A stretch of DNA of 64,000 nucleotides from an uncultured Flavobacteriales bacterium (GCA_943788725.1 CALSRJ010000003.1:434001-498000), one strand, 5' to 3'; counted from the first letter of the stretch, positions 1 through 9,239 are shown. Program-made: numbers and translations. The notes: a model not told the origin generated them from the sequence alone.

Positions 1-2
1 GA

Positions 3-638
3 ATAAAAATGGCGCATCCCAATAAGCGACTTGGCGTGGTTTGGATTGACGCGCACGCAGACTTACATTCTCCTTATACAACGCCATCCGGCAACATTCA
101 TGGTATGCCTCTGGCGGCGAGCATCGGCGACGACAACCTAGATATGAAACGCAATGACCCCAATGACGAGACCGTAGATTTTTGGGAGCGCATGAAGGGA
201 ATGGGTGGTATTTCACCCAAGATTTTGCCGCAGGATTTGATTTTTGTCGGTGTGCGTGATACCGAAAAAGAGGAGATCCACTTGTTGGAAAAGCACAACA
301 TCATCAATTATGAAGTGGCGGAGGTCGACGATATGGGTATGCATAAAATCGGTAAAGAGATTTTGGAGGAGCTGAAGGATTGCGACATCGTCTACGTTTC
401 GTTTGACGTGGACAGCATGGACCCAGATGAGGTCTCCTATGGAACGGGTACACCGGTTCCGAATGGCATCGCCCCCGAGCAAGCAAAGAATTTACTGAGC
501 GTACTGCTCGCCGATCCTAAAGTGTGTTGCTTTGAAATGGTGGAAGTGAATCCACTGCTGGATAAGAAAGGAAATAAAATGGCCACTACCGCCCTCTCCA
601 TCTTGGAGAAAGCCGTAGAAACAATGGAAAATCGATGA
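3..638 (+). CDS. Arginase/agmatinase family protein, 5' end cut by window
   Basis: Hydrolase of the ureohydrolase superfamily, which splits arginine or a related guanidino compound to urea plus an amine using a binuclear Mn centre. The metal-ligand motifs DAHADLHS (about 14 residues after the first visible Met) and SFDVDSMDP are both present. The reading frame is open to the left window edge, and the upstream GGDH metal motif of the family is missing, so the true start lies outside; the ATG at 9 is internal. The last four bases overlap argS (ATGA), suggesting translational coupling. The substrate cannot be assigned from the fragment: arginase is favoured by similarity to bacterial rocF-type proteins, but agmatinase or formimidoylglutamase are possible. 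Confidence 0.85.
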   Translation: MKMAHPNKRLGVVWIDAHADLHSPYTTPSGNIHGMPLAASIGDDNLDMKRNDPNDETVDFWERMKGMGGISPKILPQDLIFVGVRDTEKEEIHLLEKHNIINYEVAEVDDMGMHKIGKEILEELKDCDIVYVSFDVDSMDPDEVSYGTGTPVPNGIAPEQAKNLLSVLLADPKVCCFEMVEVNPLLDKKGNKMATTALSILEKAVETMENR

Positions 639-2410
639 TGGACATCACCCAAAAGATTGCAATTGCAACAGCCGATATCCTGAAGGAGTCGTACGACCAC
701 GTGGTAGAAACTCACGCTGTGCAGATAGACGCAACGCGAAAAGAGTTTGAAGGCGACTATACCGTGGTCATTTTTCCGTATTTGCGGGCTTTGAAGATGA
801 AGCCGGAGGAAGCAGGCAATGCACTTGGCGATCAACTCTTAGCTGCAGTGCCGGAAATTGAGGCCTTCAACGTCATCAAAGGCTTCCTGAATCTTTCGCT
901 CAGTGCGGCCTATTGGAGTGCGGCGCTTGCATCCATTTCCGCGGATGAGCATTGGTTGAAACGGGGCAAAAGTGGGGGCTTATCTTTGGTAGAATACAGC
1001 TCTCCTAATACCAATAAACCGCTTCACTTAGGGCACCTGCGCAACAATTTCCTTGGCCACTCGGTGAGCCTGATCAAGGAGTTTGCGGGCAACGAAGTAA
1101 TCAAAACACAAATCATCAATGATCGTGGCGTGCACATTTGTAAGAGCATGCTCGCTTGGAAGATGCACGGAAAAGGGGAGACGCCCACCTCTGCCGGTAT
1201 CAAGGGAGATAAATTGGTGGGCAAGTACTACGTCATGTACGATGAGCATCTGCGGGCACAGGTGAAGAAATTGGTGGTTGAAGGCCGGAGTGAAGAAGAA
1301 GCAAAGAAGGAGGCACCGCTTTCCAAAATGGTCCAAGACATGCTGCTAAAATGGGAGCAAGGGGATCCAGAAACCATTGCCCTCTGGAGGATGATGAATG
1401 GCTGGGTGTACGAAGGGTTTGATGCAACCTATGCGCGCATGGGTGTCAGCTTCGACAAGCTCAACCATGAGTCAGAGACCTACCTGAAAGGAAAAGACAT
1501 CGTGAAGGTCGGACTAGAAAAAGGGATCTTTTTCACGAAAGACGACGGTTCAGTTTGGGTGAATTTAGAAGCGGATGGACTCGATCAAAAGCTATTGCTC
1601 CGCGCTGATGGCACTACCGTGTATATGACCCAAGACATCGGCACGGCGGCTCAACGCCAGGAGGATTATCCCTCCCTTAAACAAATCATCTATACCGTTG
1701 GTGATGAGCAGGATTACCACTTCAAAGTGCTCTTCTTGATCCTCGAAAAATTGGGGTACGATTGGGCGCCTGCTTGTCGACACTTGAGCTACGGGATGGT
1801 AGACCTGCCTTCGGGTAAAATGAAGTCGCGCGAAGGAACCGTGGTAGACGCCGACGACCTAATGGCGGAGGTTGTAGAAGCTGCCAAGACCTCATCAGAG
1901 GAGAAGGGTAAGCTGGATGAGATGGAACAGGAGGAGCAAGGTCAGCTTTTCGAAATGCTCGGCATTGGCGCTTTGAAATTCTATTTACTGCGGGTTGACC
2001 CACGTAAGCGCATGATGTTTGACCCGGAAGAGTCTGTTTCGCTCAACGGAGATACGGGCCCTTTCGTTCAATATACCCACGCACGCTGCAAAGCGGTATT
2101 GAGAAAGGCTGAGGAATTCCAATGCGGAGCACCGGAAAGCCTGTCTGAAAAGGAACGCCAACTCCTGCGTGCATTGATGCAATTCAGAACCGTCATGAAC
2201 GGCGCTGCTGAAGAGATGAACCCAAGCGCCGTGGCAAGCTATTGCCTTGACCTGGCGAAGATGTACAACCAGTTCTACCACGACCTTCCGATTCTCAAAG
2301 CTGTGGATGAGGAAGTGAAAGGGTTTCGATTGGCGCTGACGAAACTCACGGCTGAGACCCTTGCTACTTCAATGGGGTTGCTGGGAATTCAGGTACCGGA
2401 GCGGATGTGA
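635..2410 (+). CDS. argS: Arginine--tRNA ligase
   Basis: Charges tRNA-Arg with arginine in the cytoplasm; class I synthetase, 591 aa, normal length for the family. Visible parts are an N-terminal additional domain (about 1-110), the HIGH-type signature SPNTNKPLHLGHLRN at 123-137, the KMSKS-type loop KMKSREGT at 395-402, and a C-terminal anticodon-binding helical domain (DALR type) from about 470 to the end. The start ATG overlaps the stop of the arginase-family gene by 4 bp, pairing an arginine-consuming enzyme with arginyl-tRNA synthesis. ATG at 638 is an equally possible start, one codon later. Confidence 0.97.
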   Translation: MMDITQKIAIATADILKESYDHVVETHAVQIDATRKEFEGDYTVVIFPYLRALKMKPEEAGNALGDQLLAAVPEIEAFNVIKGFLNLSLSAAYWSAALASISADEHWLKRGKSGGLSLVEYSSPNTNKPLHLGHLRNNFLGHSVSLIKEFAGNEVIKTQIINDRGVHICKSMLAWKMHGKGETPTSAGIKGDKLVGKYYVMYDEHLRAQVKKLVVEGRSEEEAKKEAPLSKMVQDMLLKWEQGDPETIALWRMMNGWVYEGFDATYARMGVSFDKLNHESETYLKGKDIVKVGLEKGIFFTKDDGSVWVNLEADGLDQKLLLRADGTTVYMTQDIGTAAQRQEDYPSLKQIIYTVGDEQDYHFKVLFLILEKLGYDWAPACRHLSYGMVDLPSGKMKSREGTVVDADDLMAEVVEAAKTSSEEKGKLDEMEQEEQGQLFEMLGIGALKFYLLRVDPRKRMMFDPEESVSLNGDTGPFVQYTHARCKAVLRKAEEFQCGAPESLSEKERQLLRALMQFRTVMNGAAEEMNPSAVASYCLDLAKMYNQFYHDLPILKAVDEEVKGFRLALTKLTAETLATSMGLLGIQVPERM

Positions 2411-2425
2411 TTTGTTTTAGGAGCT

Positions 2426-2458
2426 AGGAGCTAGATGGGGCTTGCTCCTCATTTTTTT
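2426..2458 (+). terminator. Putative intrinsic terminator after argS
   Basis: AGGAGC (2426-2431) can pair with GCTCCT (2444-2449), followed by CA and seven T. A second AGGAGC copy just upstream (2419-2424) offers an alternative 5' arm. The stem is short, so strength is uncertain. Confidence 0.5.
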
Positions 2459-2503
2459 GGAAATCCCAAGCCTGGTTATCACTCATCTCGAATGGCGATT
2501 TAC

Positions 2504-2511
2504 TACCTTCG
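2504..2511 (+). promoter_or_regulatory. -7 promoter box for ffh
   Basis: TACCTTCG matches the Bacteroidota TAnnTTTG-type -7 element and lies 28 bp before the ffh ATG. No clear -33 TTG at the usual spacing. Confidence 0.45.
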
Positions 2512-2539
2512 CTGCCTTTCACAAAAAAGCGCGTAAAGC

Positions 2540-3886
2540 ATGTTTGAAAGTTTATCAGAGAAGCTGGAGAAATCCTTTAAAATGCTCAAAGGCCAGGGAC
2601 AGATCACTGAGATCAACGTGGCCGAGACGATGAAGGAAATTAGGCGGTCGTTGCTCGACGCCGATGTGAACTATAAGATCGCCAAGGACTTTACCGATAC
2701 AGTAAAGGAAACCGCATTAGGACAGAACGTTCTGACGGCAGTTTCTCCTGGTCAATTGCTGGTGAAGATTACACGCGATGAGTTGGCGAAACTCATGGGA
2801 GGTGAAGCAGAAGACATTGACCTGAGCGGCAAGCCTGCGGTCATCTTGATGGCTGGTCTGCAGGGTTCGGGTAAGACAACCCATACGGGTAAGTTGGCTC
2901 AATTCCTCAAGAACAAACGCGGCCGTCAAGTGATGGTGGTGGCCTGCGACGTTTACCGTCCTGCCGCGATCGATCAGTTGGAAGTGGTTGCCGGACAAGT
3001 GGGCGTAGAAGTTTACACTGAACGGGAGAATAAGAACCCCGTGGAGATCGCCAAGAACGCGATCAAATTAGCCCAGAGCAAAGGCATCAATACGGTCATC
3101 GTGGATACCGCCGGTCGATTGGCCGTGGACGAGCAGATGATGGACGAGATCGAAGCCATTAAGAAAGGCATCAATCCTTCTGAAACCCTATTTGTTGTCG
3201 ATGCGATGACGGGTCAGGATGCAGTAAATACCGCAAAAGCATTCAACGAGCGCATCAATTTCAACGGCGTTATCCTCACCAAACTCGATGGCGATACGCG
3301 CGGTGGTGCGGCGCTCTCGATCCGCACGGTGGTGGACAAGCCGATTAAGTTCGTCGGACTAGGGGAGAAGATGGATGCCTTGGATGTGTTCCACCCAGAC
3401 CGAATGGCGGATCGAATTCTGGGGATGGGTGACATCGTTTCCTTGGTTGAGAAGGCACAAGAGCAATACGACGAAGAGGAAGCCAAGCGCCTCCAAAAGA
3501 AAATTGCCAAGAATAAGTTTGACTTCAACGACTTCCTAGGACAGATCCAGCAGATCAAGAAGATGGGTAACATCAAAGACCTCGCGGGCATGATCCCCGG
3601 AATGGGAAAGGCGATGAAGGATGTAGACATTGACGACGATGCTTTCAAAGGAATCGAGGCGATCATTCGTTCGATGACCAACGAAGAGCGCGAAAATCCA
3701 CACATTATAAAAGGAAGTCGGCGCCAACGCATTGCTTCGGGAAGCGGAACTACCGTGAACGACGTGAACAAGCTTTTGAAGCAATTTGAAGACATGCGCA
3801 AGATGATGCGCATCATGAACGATAAATCGAAGATGAGCCAAATGATGCGGGCCATGAAGAACATGCCTGGCGCGCCAAGAGGATAA
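2540..3886 (+). CDS. ffh: Signal recognition particle protein Ffh
   Basis: GTPase subunit of the signal recognition particle; binds 4.5S RNA and signal sequences and delivers ribosomes to the membrane receptor FtsY. 448 aa with an N-terminal helical bundle (1-90), the GTPase G domain with P-loop GLQGSGKTT (106-114), DTAGRL (189-194) and TKLDGDTRGG (247-256), and a methionine-rich M domain from about 300 that includes the RNA-binding RRQRIASGSG segment. All catalytic motifs are intact. A candidate -7 box precedes the ATG start, and folD follows after 7 bp, probably cotranscribed. Confidence 0.98.
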   Translation: MFESLSEKLEKSFKMLKGQGQITEINVAETMKEIRRSLLDADVNYKIAKDFTDTVKETALGQNVLTAVSPGQLLVKITRDELAKLMGGEAEDIDLSGKPAVILMAGLQGSGKTTHTGKLAQFLKNKRGRQVMVVACDVYRPAAIDQLEVVAGQVGVEVYTERENKNPVEIAKNAIKLAQSKGINTVIVDTAGRLAVDEQMMDEIEAIKKGINPSETLFVVDAMTGQDAVNTAKAFNERINFNGVILTKLDGDTRGGAALSIRTVVDKPIKFVGLGEKMDALDVFHPDRMADRILGMGDIVSLVEKAQEQYDEEEAKRLQKKIAKNKFDFNDFLGQIQQIKKMGNIKDLAGMIPGMGKAMKDVDIDDDAFKGIEAIIRSMTNEERENPHIIKGSRRQRIASGSGTTVNDVNKLLKQFEDMRKMMRIMNDKSKMSQMMRAMKNMPGAPRG

Positions 3887-3893
3887 AACATAC

Positions 3894-4769
3894 ATGGAAT
3901 TACTGGACGGAAAAGCGATATCAAAACAGCTTCGAGAAGAGCTGAAGGAAGAAGTAGAACAAATGGTGGCAGAAGGCCATCGCCCACCGCACTTGGCGGT
4001 GATCCTCGTGGGGAGTAATCCGGCCAGTGAGACGTACGTCAATGCTAAAGTAAAGGCCTGTAAAGACGTGGGATACGAATCTTCGCTCCTTCACTTTCCC
4101 CCAGAGATTTCTCAAGAGATGCTGCTCAATACCATCGATGAGCTCAATGAAAACGAAGACCTCGATGGCTTCATCGTTCAACTTCCACTGCCAAGTCATA
4201 TCGATGATCGAACGGTCATCGAACGCGTCATTCCTGGAAAAGACGTAGATGGCTTCCACCCCATAAACGTAGGCCGAATGGCCTTGGGCTTGGATGCGTT
4301 TATCTCGGCTACGCCCGGCGGGATCGTTGAGTTGATCAAGCGCTACGAAATTGAAACTGAAGGCAAGCACTGCGTTGTTCTCGGACGAAGCAACATCGTC
4401 GGTGGACCGATGAGCATTTTGATGCGGCGCAACACCTATCCGGGGAATTGCACCGTTACCATTGCCCACTCCCGCACCCAGAACCTCAAGGAGGTATGTG
4501 CATCCGCAGATATCCTGATTGCAGCCATTGGTAAGCCTGAATTCGTAACGGCCGATATGGTCAAAGAAGGCGCCGTGGTTATCGACGTCGGTATCAATCG
4601 CATTGACGATGCTTCGCGTGAGCGAGGGTACCGCTTGGTTGGCGATGTGGCATTTGAAGGAGTTTCTCGGAAGTGCAGCTACATTACCCCAGTGCCGGGA
4701 GGCGTTGGTCCCATGACCATTGCTTATTTGCTGAACAACACGATGATCGCCGCGCGGAAACGGAAGTGA
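3894..4769 (+). CDS. folD: Bifunctional methylenetetrahydrofolate dehydrogenase/cyclohydrolase
   Basis: Interconverts 5,10-methylene-, methenyl- and 10-formyl-tetrahydrofolate, supplying one-carbon units for purine and formyl-Met synthesis. 291 aa, typical length. The YVNAKVKAC segment (48-56) carries the expected catalytic Tyr and Lys, DGFH lies near 120, the NAD(P)-binding loop is GRSNIVGGP, and the C-terminal PVPGGVGPMT signature is intact. Only 7 bp separate it from ffh. The loop has GGP where many homologues have GKP, a minor variation. Confidence 0.97.
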   Translation: MELLDGKAISKQLREELKEEVEQMVAEGHRPPHLAVILVGSNPASETYVNAKVKACKDVGYESSLLHFPPEISQEMLLNTIDELNENEDLDGFIVQLPLPSHIDDRTVIERVIPGKDVDGFHPINVGRMALGLDAFISATPGGIVELIKRYEIETEGKHCVVLGRSNIVGGPMSILMRRNTYPGNCTVTIAHSRTQNLKEVCASADILIAAIGKPEFVTADMVKEGAVVIDVGINRIDDASRERGYRLVGDVAFEGVSRKCSYITPVPGGVGPMTIAYLLNNTMIAARKRK

Positions 4770-4821
4770 TTGATTTATACAACCTCAGGGAGATAGACCG
4801 TGCGTACTGAAAACTTGGAGC

Positions 4822-4829
4822 TAGCTTTG
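4822..4829 (+). promoter_or_regulatory. -7 promoter box for MATE gene
   Basis: TAGCTTTG matches TAnnTTTG exactly, 20 bp before the proposed TTG start at 4850. Confidence 0.45.
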
Positions 4830-4849
4830 CGCCCCTACTCATCAACCAC

Positions 4850-6184
4850 TTGACGCACAAACTCCTCACCTACAAGCACATCTTCAAGGTGTCGATTCCC
4901 ATTATCATCAGCGGGCTGTCGGTGAACATCGTGAACATTACAGACACGATCTTCCTCAGCCATATTGGTGAGATTGCTTTGGGAGCCGCCGGAAATGCAG
5001 GTATCCTGTACTACATCTTCGTCCTACTAGGCATGGGCTTTTCGTCTGGAGCACAAATCATCATGGGGCGTAGAAATGGCGAGAAGGAATACGACAAGAT
5101 CGGCAGCCTCCACCTCCAGACGATCTACTTTCTATTCTTCGCATCGATCCTATTCATCGGGCTGATCACGCTCTCGGCGTTTCAGTTTCTTCCCTTGATC
5201 GTTTCTTCTGGAGATGTTCTCGAACAGATTCAGCTCTACTTGAGCATTCGATCTTGGGGCATCGTATTCACCTTGGGTAACCTTGCCTTCATCGCATTCT
5301 ACGTCGGCACTACGCGCACAAGGATTCTTGGCATCATTACGCCAGCCATGGCGGGTTTGAACATTGTGTTGGACTACTTGCTGATTTTCGGCGAGTATGG
5401 AATGCCTGAAATGGGAGTGGAAGGAGCGGCTTTGGCGTCGAACATTTCAGAAGGCCTTGGGTTGCTCTCGATGTTTCTATACACCATATTTCTAAAAGGA
5501 AAAGAAGAGTATCGCCTCTTTGATTGGGAGCTCCCAGATGTTAAAAAGATCGGTCGGATGCTGGTGACAGCAGGTCCCATCATGGTCCAAAATTTTGTCA
5601 CGCTGACGTCTTGGTTCGCCTTTTTTAGCATCATTGAGAACTTGGGTGAACGTTCCTTGGCCGTTTCCCACATCGTGCGCAGTCTCTATATGTTTGTCAT
5701 GATTCCCGTATTTGGATTCGGAGATGCTACCAATACATTGGTCAGCAACCTCATGGGCGAGCACCGCAGCGATTTGATCTTTCCTTTGCTCAAGCGGATA
5801 GGAAGCATCGCCTTGTTGGCCAATGTGGCGATGCTGCCGTTCTTGGTAGTCTTTGCTGATACAACCCTCCTGGTGTTTACACAAGATCCTGAACTGATCG
5901 CTGCTACCATTCCGTCGCTTCGCGTGGTAGCCGGTTCCATGTTTGTCTTTTCATTGGCCTTGATCCTGTTTCGCGCTATCACCGGGATTGGTCGCACGCG
6001 TGAGGCGCTCTACATTGAGGTCATCAGCATCGCGGTCTATATGGCCTATACGTACTACGTGGGCGTGATCTTGCAAGCTTCGCTTCCGGTGGTTTGGGCG
6101 TCTGAATACGTCTATTTCGGACTCATGTTGTTGATGGCGTTTTTGTTTTTGCGCTTTACGAAGTGGCAAGAGACGAAGCTTTGA
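4850..6184 (+). CDS. MATE family multidrug/Na+ efflux transporter
   Basis: Inner-membrane antiporter of the MATE family, which exports cationic compounds in exchange for Na+ or H+. 444 aa with about 12 hydrophobic segments in two six-helix halves; the first helix region contains PIIISGLSVNIVNITDTIFL, typical of MATE helix 1. The proposed start is TTG at 4850; no ATG lies close by in frame and a -7 box precedes it. Monocistronic in appearance. The substrate cannot be inferred. NorM-type and DinF-type are the main subfamily alternatives. Confidence 0.9.
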   Translation: MTHKLLTYKHIFKVSIPIIISGLSVNIVNITDTIFLSHIGEIALGAAGNAGILYYIFVLLGMGFSSGAQIIMGRRNGEKEYDKIGSLHLQTIYFLFFASILFIGLITLSAFQFLPLIVSSGDVLEQIQLYLSIRSWGIVFTLGNLAFIAFYVGTTRTRILGIITPAMAGLNIVLDYLLIFGEYGMPEMGVEGAALASNISEGLGLLSMFLYTIFLKGKEEYRLFDWELPDVKKIGRMLVTAGPIMVQNFVTLTSWFAFFSIIENLGERSLAVSHIVRSLYMFVMIPVFGFGDATNTLVSNLMGEHRSDLIFPLLKRIGSIALLANVAMLPFLVVFADTTLLVFTQDPELIAATIPSLRVVAGSMFVFSLALILFRAITGIGRTREALYIEVISIAVYMAYTYYVGVILQASLPVVWASEYVYFGLMLLMAFLFLRFTKWQETKL

Positions 6185-6300
6185 TGACATCAGCCATTCG
6201 TTGGCAATGAAGTCTTACTCCACAGTTTTGAACACATCCATCCGTTAAACTTTTGAGTCAAACAAGATGGAAGAGTGGAAGCACTTCCGTTCTTTGTTCC

Positions 6301-7311
6301 GTGCGCATTGAACACGATATTGACCTTCAGCCTTTCAACACCTTTGGTTTATCTAGTGTTGCGGAGCGTTTGGTGCATGTGGGAAGCCCCGAGGATGTGG
6401 TGGAATATTTCACTTCGAGCCAACCTTCTCCTTCCTTGGTACTCGGTGGTGGTAGCAACATGTTGCTGACGCGTGATCTTCCAGGCACAACCCTGAAAAT
6501 AGAATTACCGGGCATCGAATTGATTCAAGAGGATGCCGACCATGTCTACGTAAAAGTGGGCGCGGGAGAAGTCTGGCACGAGTTCGTATTGCATGCCATT
6601 TCTCAAGGATGGGCGGGCGTGGAAAACCTTTCCTTGATTCCGGGCAACGTTGGGGCCGCTCCTATGCAGAACATCGGTGCCTACGGCGTAGAGATCAAGG
6701 ATGTGTTTCACGAATTGGAAGCCTTTCTTACGGAAGACAAATCCTTCGCGTCATTTGACTTGGCCGACTGTGCATTTGGGTACCGAGAAAGCGTTTTCAA
6801 GCGAGGATTGAAGCACAAAGCCATCATCACTTCGGTTACGTTCAAGCTGAGCAAACAACCCAGTTTTAACACAAGCTATGGTGCCATCAACCAGCAACTC
6901 GAGGCCATGGGGGTGGAAGATTTAAGCATCAAGGCGGTGAGTGATGCGGTCATCGCCATTCGTCAGAGCAAGTTGCCCGACCCAAAGAAGATCGGTAACT
7001 CGGGTTCTTTCTTCAAAAACCCGGTGATTGAGCAGGTACACTTCGAGCAATTGCAAGAACGATATCCAAGAATCGTCGGCTATCCTGCAGGAGAAGATCA
7101 GATCAAGGTAGCAGCAGGCTGGTTGATCGAGAACGCTGGGTTTAAAGGCAAGCGCATCGGGAATTACGGGGTCCACGCGAAGCAGGCCTTGGTCTTGGTA
7201 AACTACGGGGGCGCCACTGGTAAAGAGGTGTATGACCTGTCTGAAGAGATCATTCGGAGTGTGCAAGAATTATACGGGATAGGCCTGGAGAGAGAGGTGA
7301 ATGTTATCTGA
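6301..7311 (+). CDS. murB: UDP-N-acetylenolpyruvoylglucosamine reductase
   Basis: FAD enzyme that reduces UDP-GlcNAc-enolpyruvate to UDP-MurNAc with NADPH, the second committed step of peptidoglycan synthesis. It shows the N-terminal NTFGL motif, the FAD-binding VLGGGSNMLLT, IPGNVGAAPMQNIGAYG, FGYRESVFK, and the catalytic serine loop GNSGSFFKNP, and is type I like the E. coli enzyme. The open frame extends to a TTG at 6253, but homologues begin just before the NTFG motif and those extra 16 residues look non-coding, so GTG at 6301 (336 aa) is preferred. Stand-alone gene. Confidence 0.95.
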   Translation: MRIEHDIDLQPFNTFGLSSVAERLVHVGSPEDVVEYFTSSQPSPSLVLGGGSNMLLTRDLPGTTLKIELPGIELIQEDADHVYVKVGAGEVWHEFVLHAISQGWAGVENLSLIPGNVGAAPMQNIGAYGVEIKDVFHELEAFLTEDKSFASFDLADCAFGYRESVFKRGLKHKAIITSVTFKLSKQPSFNTSYGAINQQLEAMGVEDLSIKAVSDAVIAIRQSKLPDPKKIGNSGSFFKNPVIEQVHFEQLQERYPRIVGYPAGEDQIKVAAGWLIENAGFKGKRIGNYGVHAKQALVLVNYGGATGKEVYDLSEEIIRSVQELYGIGLEREVNVI

Positions 7312-7463
7312 AGAGGAGCCTTGTGAACCTTCACGAATAGTGATGAGAAGAGCGCGTTATTTTGATTGGGTCGGAGCGATTAAATCCGTAAGCAAAGCCA
7401 ATTGGTGCCTAAATTGAGCGATTCACTCAGCACAGAATGACATTCCATTCATAACTTTATCAT

Positions 7464-8996
7464 ATGCGTCAATTGCTTGTGTGGTTAGTGCTAATGGTCT
7501 TCAGCAGCAGGGTCACTGCACAAAACCCGACGTTCCCGGAGCGTAAAGGTCAACTCGAGTTTTACAGCACCATGACCATCGGAGAGCCAATGCTCGTAGA
7601 TGGACCTGGCGATTTTGTCAAGGGACGGGCAACGCTTAGTGGTAACATTGGGATACAACACCGTTTCGCATTACCCTATGGAATTGGAATAGGTCTAGGA
7701 GGAGAGTTAGGCATCTTACCCTACAATTGGGCATATCGGGATGTGTTTTTGGATTCCTTGTTTGATGAAAATGAAGGGTATTACTGGTCTGCCGGTGCTG
7801 AATATTTCTCAGGCTTTACCATGTCGATTCCATTGTCTATCTCAAAGAGATTTGAACTAGCAGATCGCACAAGGCTCAGGATTTCACTGGCCGCACTGAT
7901 CAATTTTCATCCATTTACCATTAATAGTGGTGGGGTAGGTGGCTCCGCTGGTATTGGCTTGACTGATTCTACAGAATTTACGTACATGGTGTCTGATATC
8001 GTTCCTACCTCTCCTCCATATTCCCATTCTTTCCGCCCTGCGGTGGGGATTGAATTTACGACCAAGCATCAGAATACGATTGGAATTGATGCCCTGGTGC
8101 ATTTGTCCAACCATCGATTGAACGAAGGTTTTGTGTGGGATTTGAGAGAGCAAGGTACGCTTGTGAATTATACGCTATCACAGCGTATTAACTACCTCGG
8201 TCTGCGTTTTAAGTATGGGTTCACGTATCGGCCAGAGGAAGCTCGTGCTTGGGTTTTGGGAAATGAAGAGGAAGTTGAATCCCACAGACAAAAAGTAGAA
8301 CGAAAACCGACCAAATACTGGTGGACGCTCTCCGCCGGGGGCATGGATCTGCGGGAAGGCATAGAAGACGACCGTGGCTATCACGACCCGGATTTCAGTC
8401 CCAACCTGCGCTACGTCTTGGGGTTTGAAGTAGATGATACCTTGAACTGGAAGGTGAATCTGAGCTACTACAATCTGTGGGTTGTAGATGGCCTGAGCAA
8501 AAAGGTGTTGCCAGGCAGTGGTGCTTCTGGAACGGACCCCGTTTGGAACTTGGATGGAGCCATCGGTAAGGACCTATGGACATCCAAAAAAGGCAGTTTC
8601 AAGCTGAAACCATGGGCAGGAGTCGGAGTGACCTATTTACCCAACAATCGATGGACCGATGAGAATGATGCAAATGGTTGGGGATCGATGGACATCGTAA
8701 GAAATGACACGATTCTATACTCAGATACCTCTATCACCTATTACCGCAACGATTTCAATGTGTATGGTTATTTGGCATTAGAGTGCGAATGGCGTTTTCT
8801 CCGGCGCATGAAGTTTTCCATCATGCCGATCTATGCTCAGGGCCTATTACCGATCTATGAAACAGAAGTGAAATATTCCACGCCTGAATTAAAGGATGTG
8901 CACGCCAAAGTCTGGTCGCGCGGGAGTTTTGGCGGAGTGATGTTTCAACTCAAATTCCCGCTCGATGTGCTCGAGCGGAAGCGAGGTGGAGGCTGA
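7464..8996 (+). CDS. Secreted/outer-membrane protein of unknown function
   Basis: 510 aa with a clear signal peptide (residues 1-19, cleavage after VTA-Q). The mature part is rich in alternating aromatic and polar strands (for example GIGIGLGGELG near 72 and LGLRFKYGFTYR near 245), as in outer-membrane beta-barrels. A basic linker near 275-285 (RQKVERKPTKYW) separates two strand-rich halves, suggesting two barrels or a barrel with a repeated porin-like region. No T9SS sorting domain is visible at the C-terminus, which ends in basic and glycine residues. TAACTTTA 5 bp before the start could be a -7 box. No named family recognised. Its 3' end overlaps the convergent reverse gene by 47 bp. Confidence 0.75.
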   Translation: MRQLLVWLVLMVFSSRVTAQNPTFPERKGQLEFYSTMTIGEPMLVDGPGDFVKGRATLSGNIGIQHRFALPYGIGIGLGGELGILPYNWAYRDVFLDSLFDENEGYYWSAGAEYFSGFTMSIPLSISKRFELADRTRLRISLAALINFHPFTINSGGVGGSAGIGLTDSTEFTYMVSDIVPTSPPYSHSFRPAVGIEFTTKHQNTIGIDALVHLSNHRLNEGFVWDLREQGTLVNYTLSQRINYLGLRFKYGFTYRPEEARAWVLGNEEEVESHRQKVERKPTKYWWTLSAGGMDLREGIEDDRGYHDPDFSPNLRYVLGFEVDDTLNWKVNLSYYNLWVVDGLSKKVLPGSGASGTDPVWNLDGAIGKDLWTSKKGSFKLKPWAGVGVTYLPNNRWTDENDANGWGSMDIVRNDTILYSDTSITYYRNDFNVYGYLALECEWRFLRRMKFSIMPIYAQGLLPIYETEVKYSTPELKDVHAKVWSRGSFGGVMFQLKFPLDVLERKRGGG

Positions 8997-9201
8997 ATTC
9001 TTCCGCCGAACTTTCCATCCAATGCCCGCCTTCCATTTTGAGCATGTCCTGAATGAAATTCATGTCAGGAAGAATCTTGGCTTCGATAGGGTGCACTTCC
9101 GCTCGTCGGCCAGTGAGCTTCACTTCAATGAAATGGCGATCGTCCACGATCTTGAAAAAACTCAAGTTGTTTGGATACTTGCGGTATACAGGGAATTGCA
9201 T
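8950..9201 (-). CDS. Small conserved Bacteroidota protein of unknown function
   Basis: 83 aa reverse-strand protein starting MQFPVYRKYPN. It resembles a short cytoplasmic protein commonly seen in Bacteroidota (pattern YRKYxN..FFKI....F.E....G......AKI.PD.N.I.DML); this is family memory, not a search. No signal peptide or membrane segment. Its last 47 bp overlap the 3' end of the convergent outer-membrane gene. The codons after residue 66 (SAEEFSLHLAS) appear in this overlap, so the tail may be specific to this species. A perfect -7 box lies 5 bp upstream of the ATG. Confidence 0.75.
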   Translation of the reverse strand: MQFPVYRKYPNNLSFFKIVDDRHFIEVKLTGRRAEVHPIEAKILPDMNFIQDMLKMEGGHWMESSAEEFSLHLASARAHRAGI

Positions 9202-9206
9202 GGGGT

Positions 9207-9214
9207 CAAAGGTA
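9207..9214 (-). promoter_or_regulatory. -7 box giving a near-leaderless transcript
   Basis: On the reverse strand TACCTTTG ends 5 bases before the ATG of the 83-aa gene. A TTCG lies 18 bp further upstream, near the usual -33 spacing. A transcript starting a few bases after the box would have almost no 5' leader. Confidence 0.5.
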
Positions 9215-9239
9215 TGGATCAGTCCTCAGTTTCGAATTG

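Noticed and set aside
2442-2633. 63-aa forward frame before and in ffh
   Set aside because: Overlaps the ffh start in another frame and begins within the argS terminator.
3214-3987. 257-aa reverse-strand frame inside ffh and folD
   Set aside because: Antisense shadow of two conserved genes; composition (Ser/Ile/Arg-rich) follows codon positions of the sense strand.
6253-6300. TTG start giving a 16-residue N-terminal extension of MurB
   Set aside because: The extension lacks family resemblance and homologues start near the GTG at 6301.
7312-7463. 152-bp gap between murB and the outer-membrane protein gene
   Set aside because: Only a weak -7-like TAACTTTA near its end; no RNA gene recognised.
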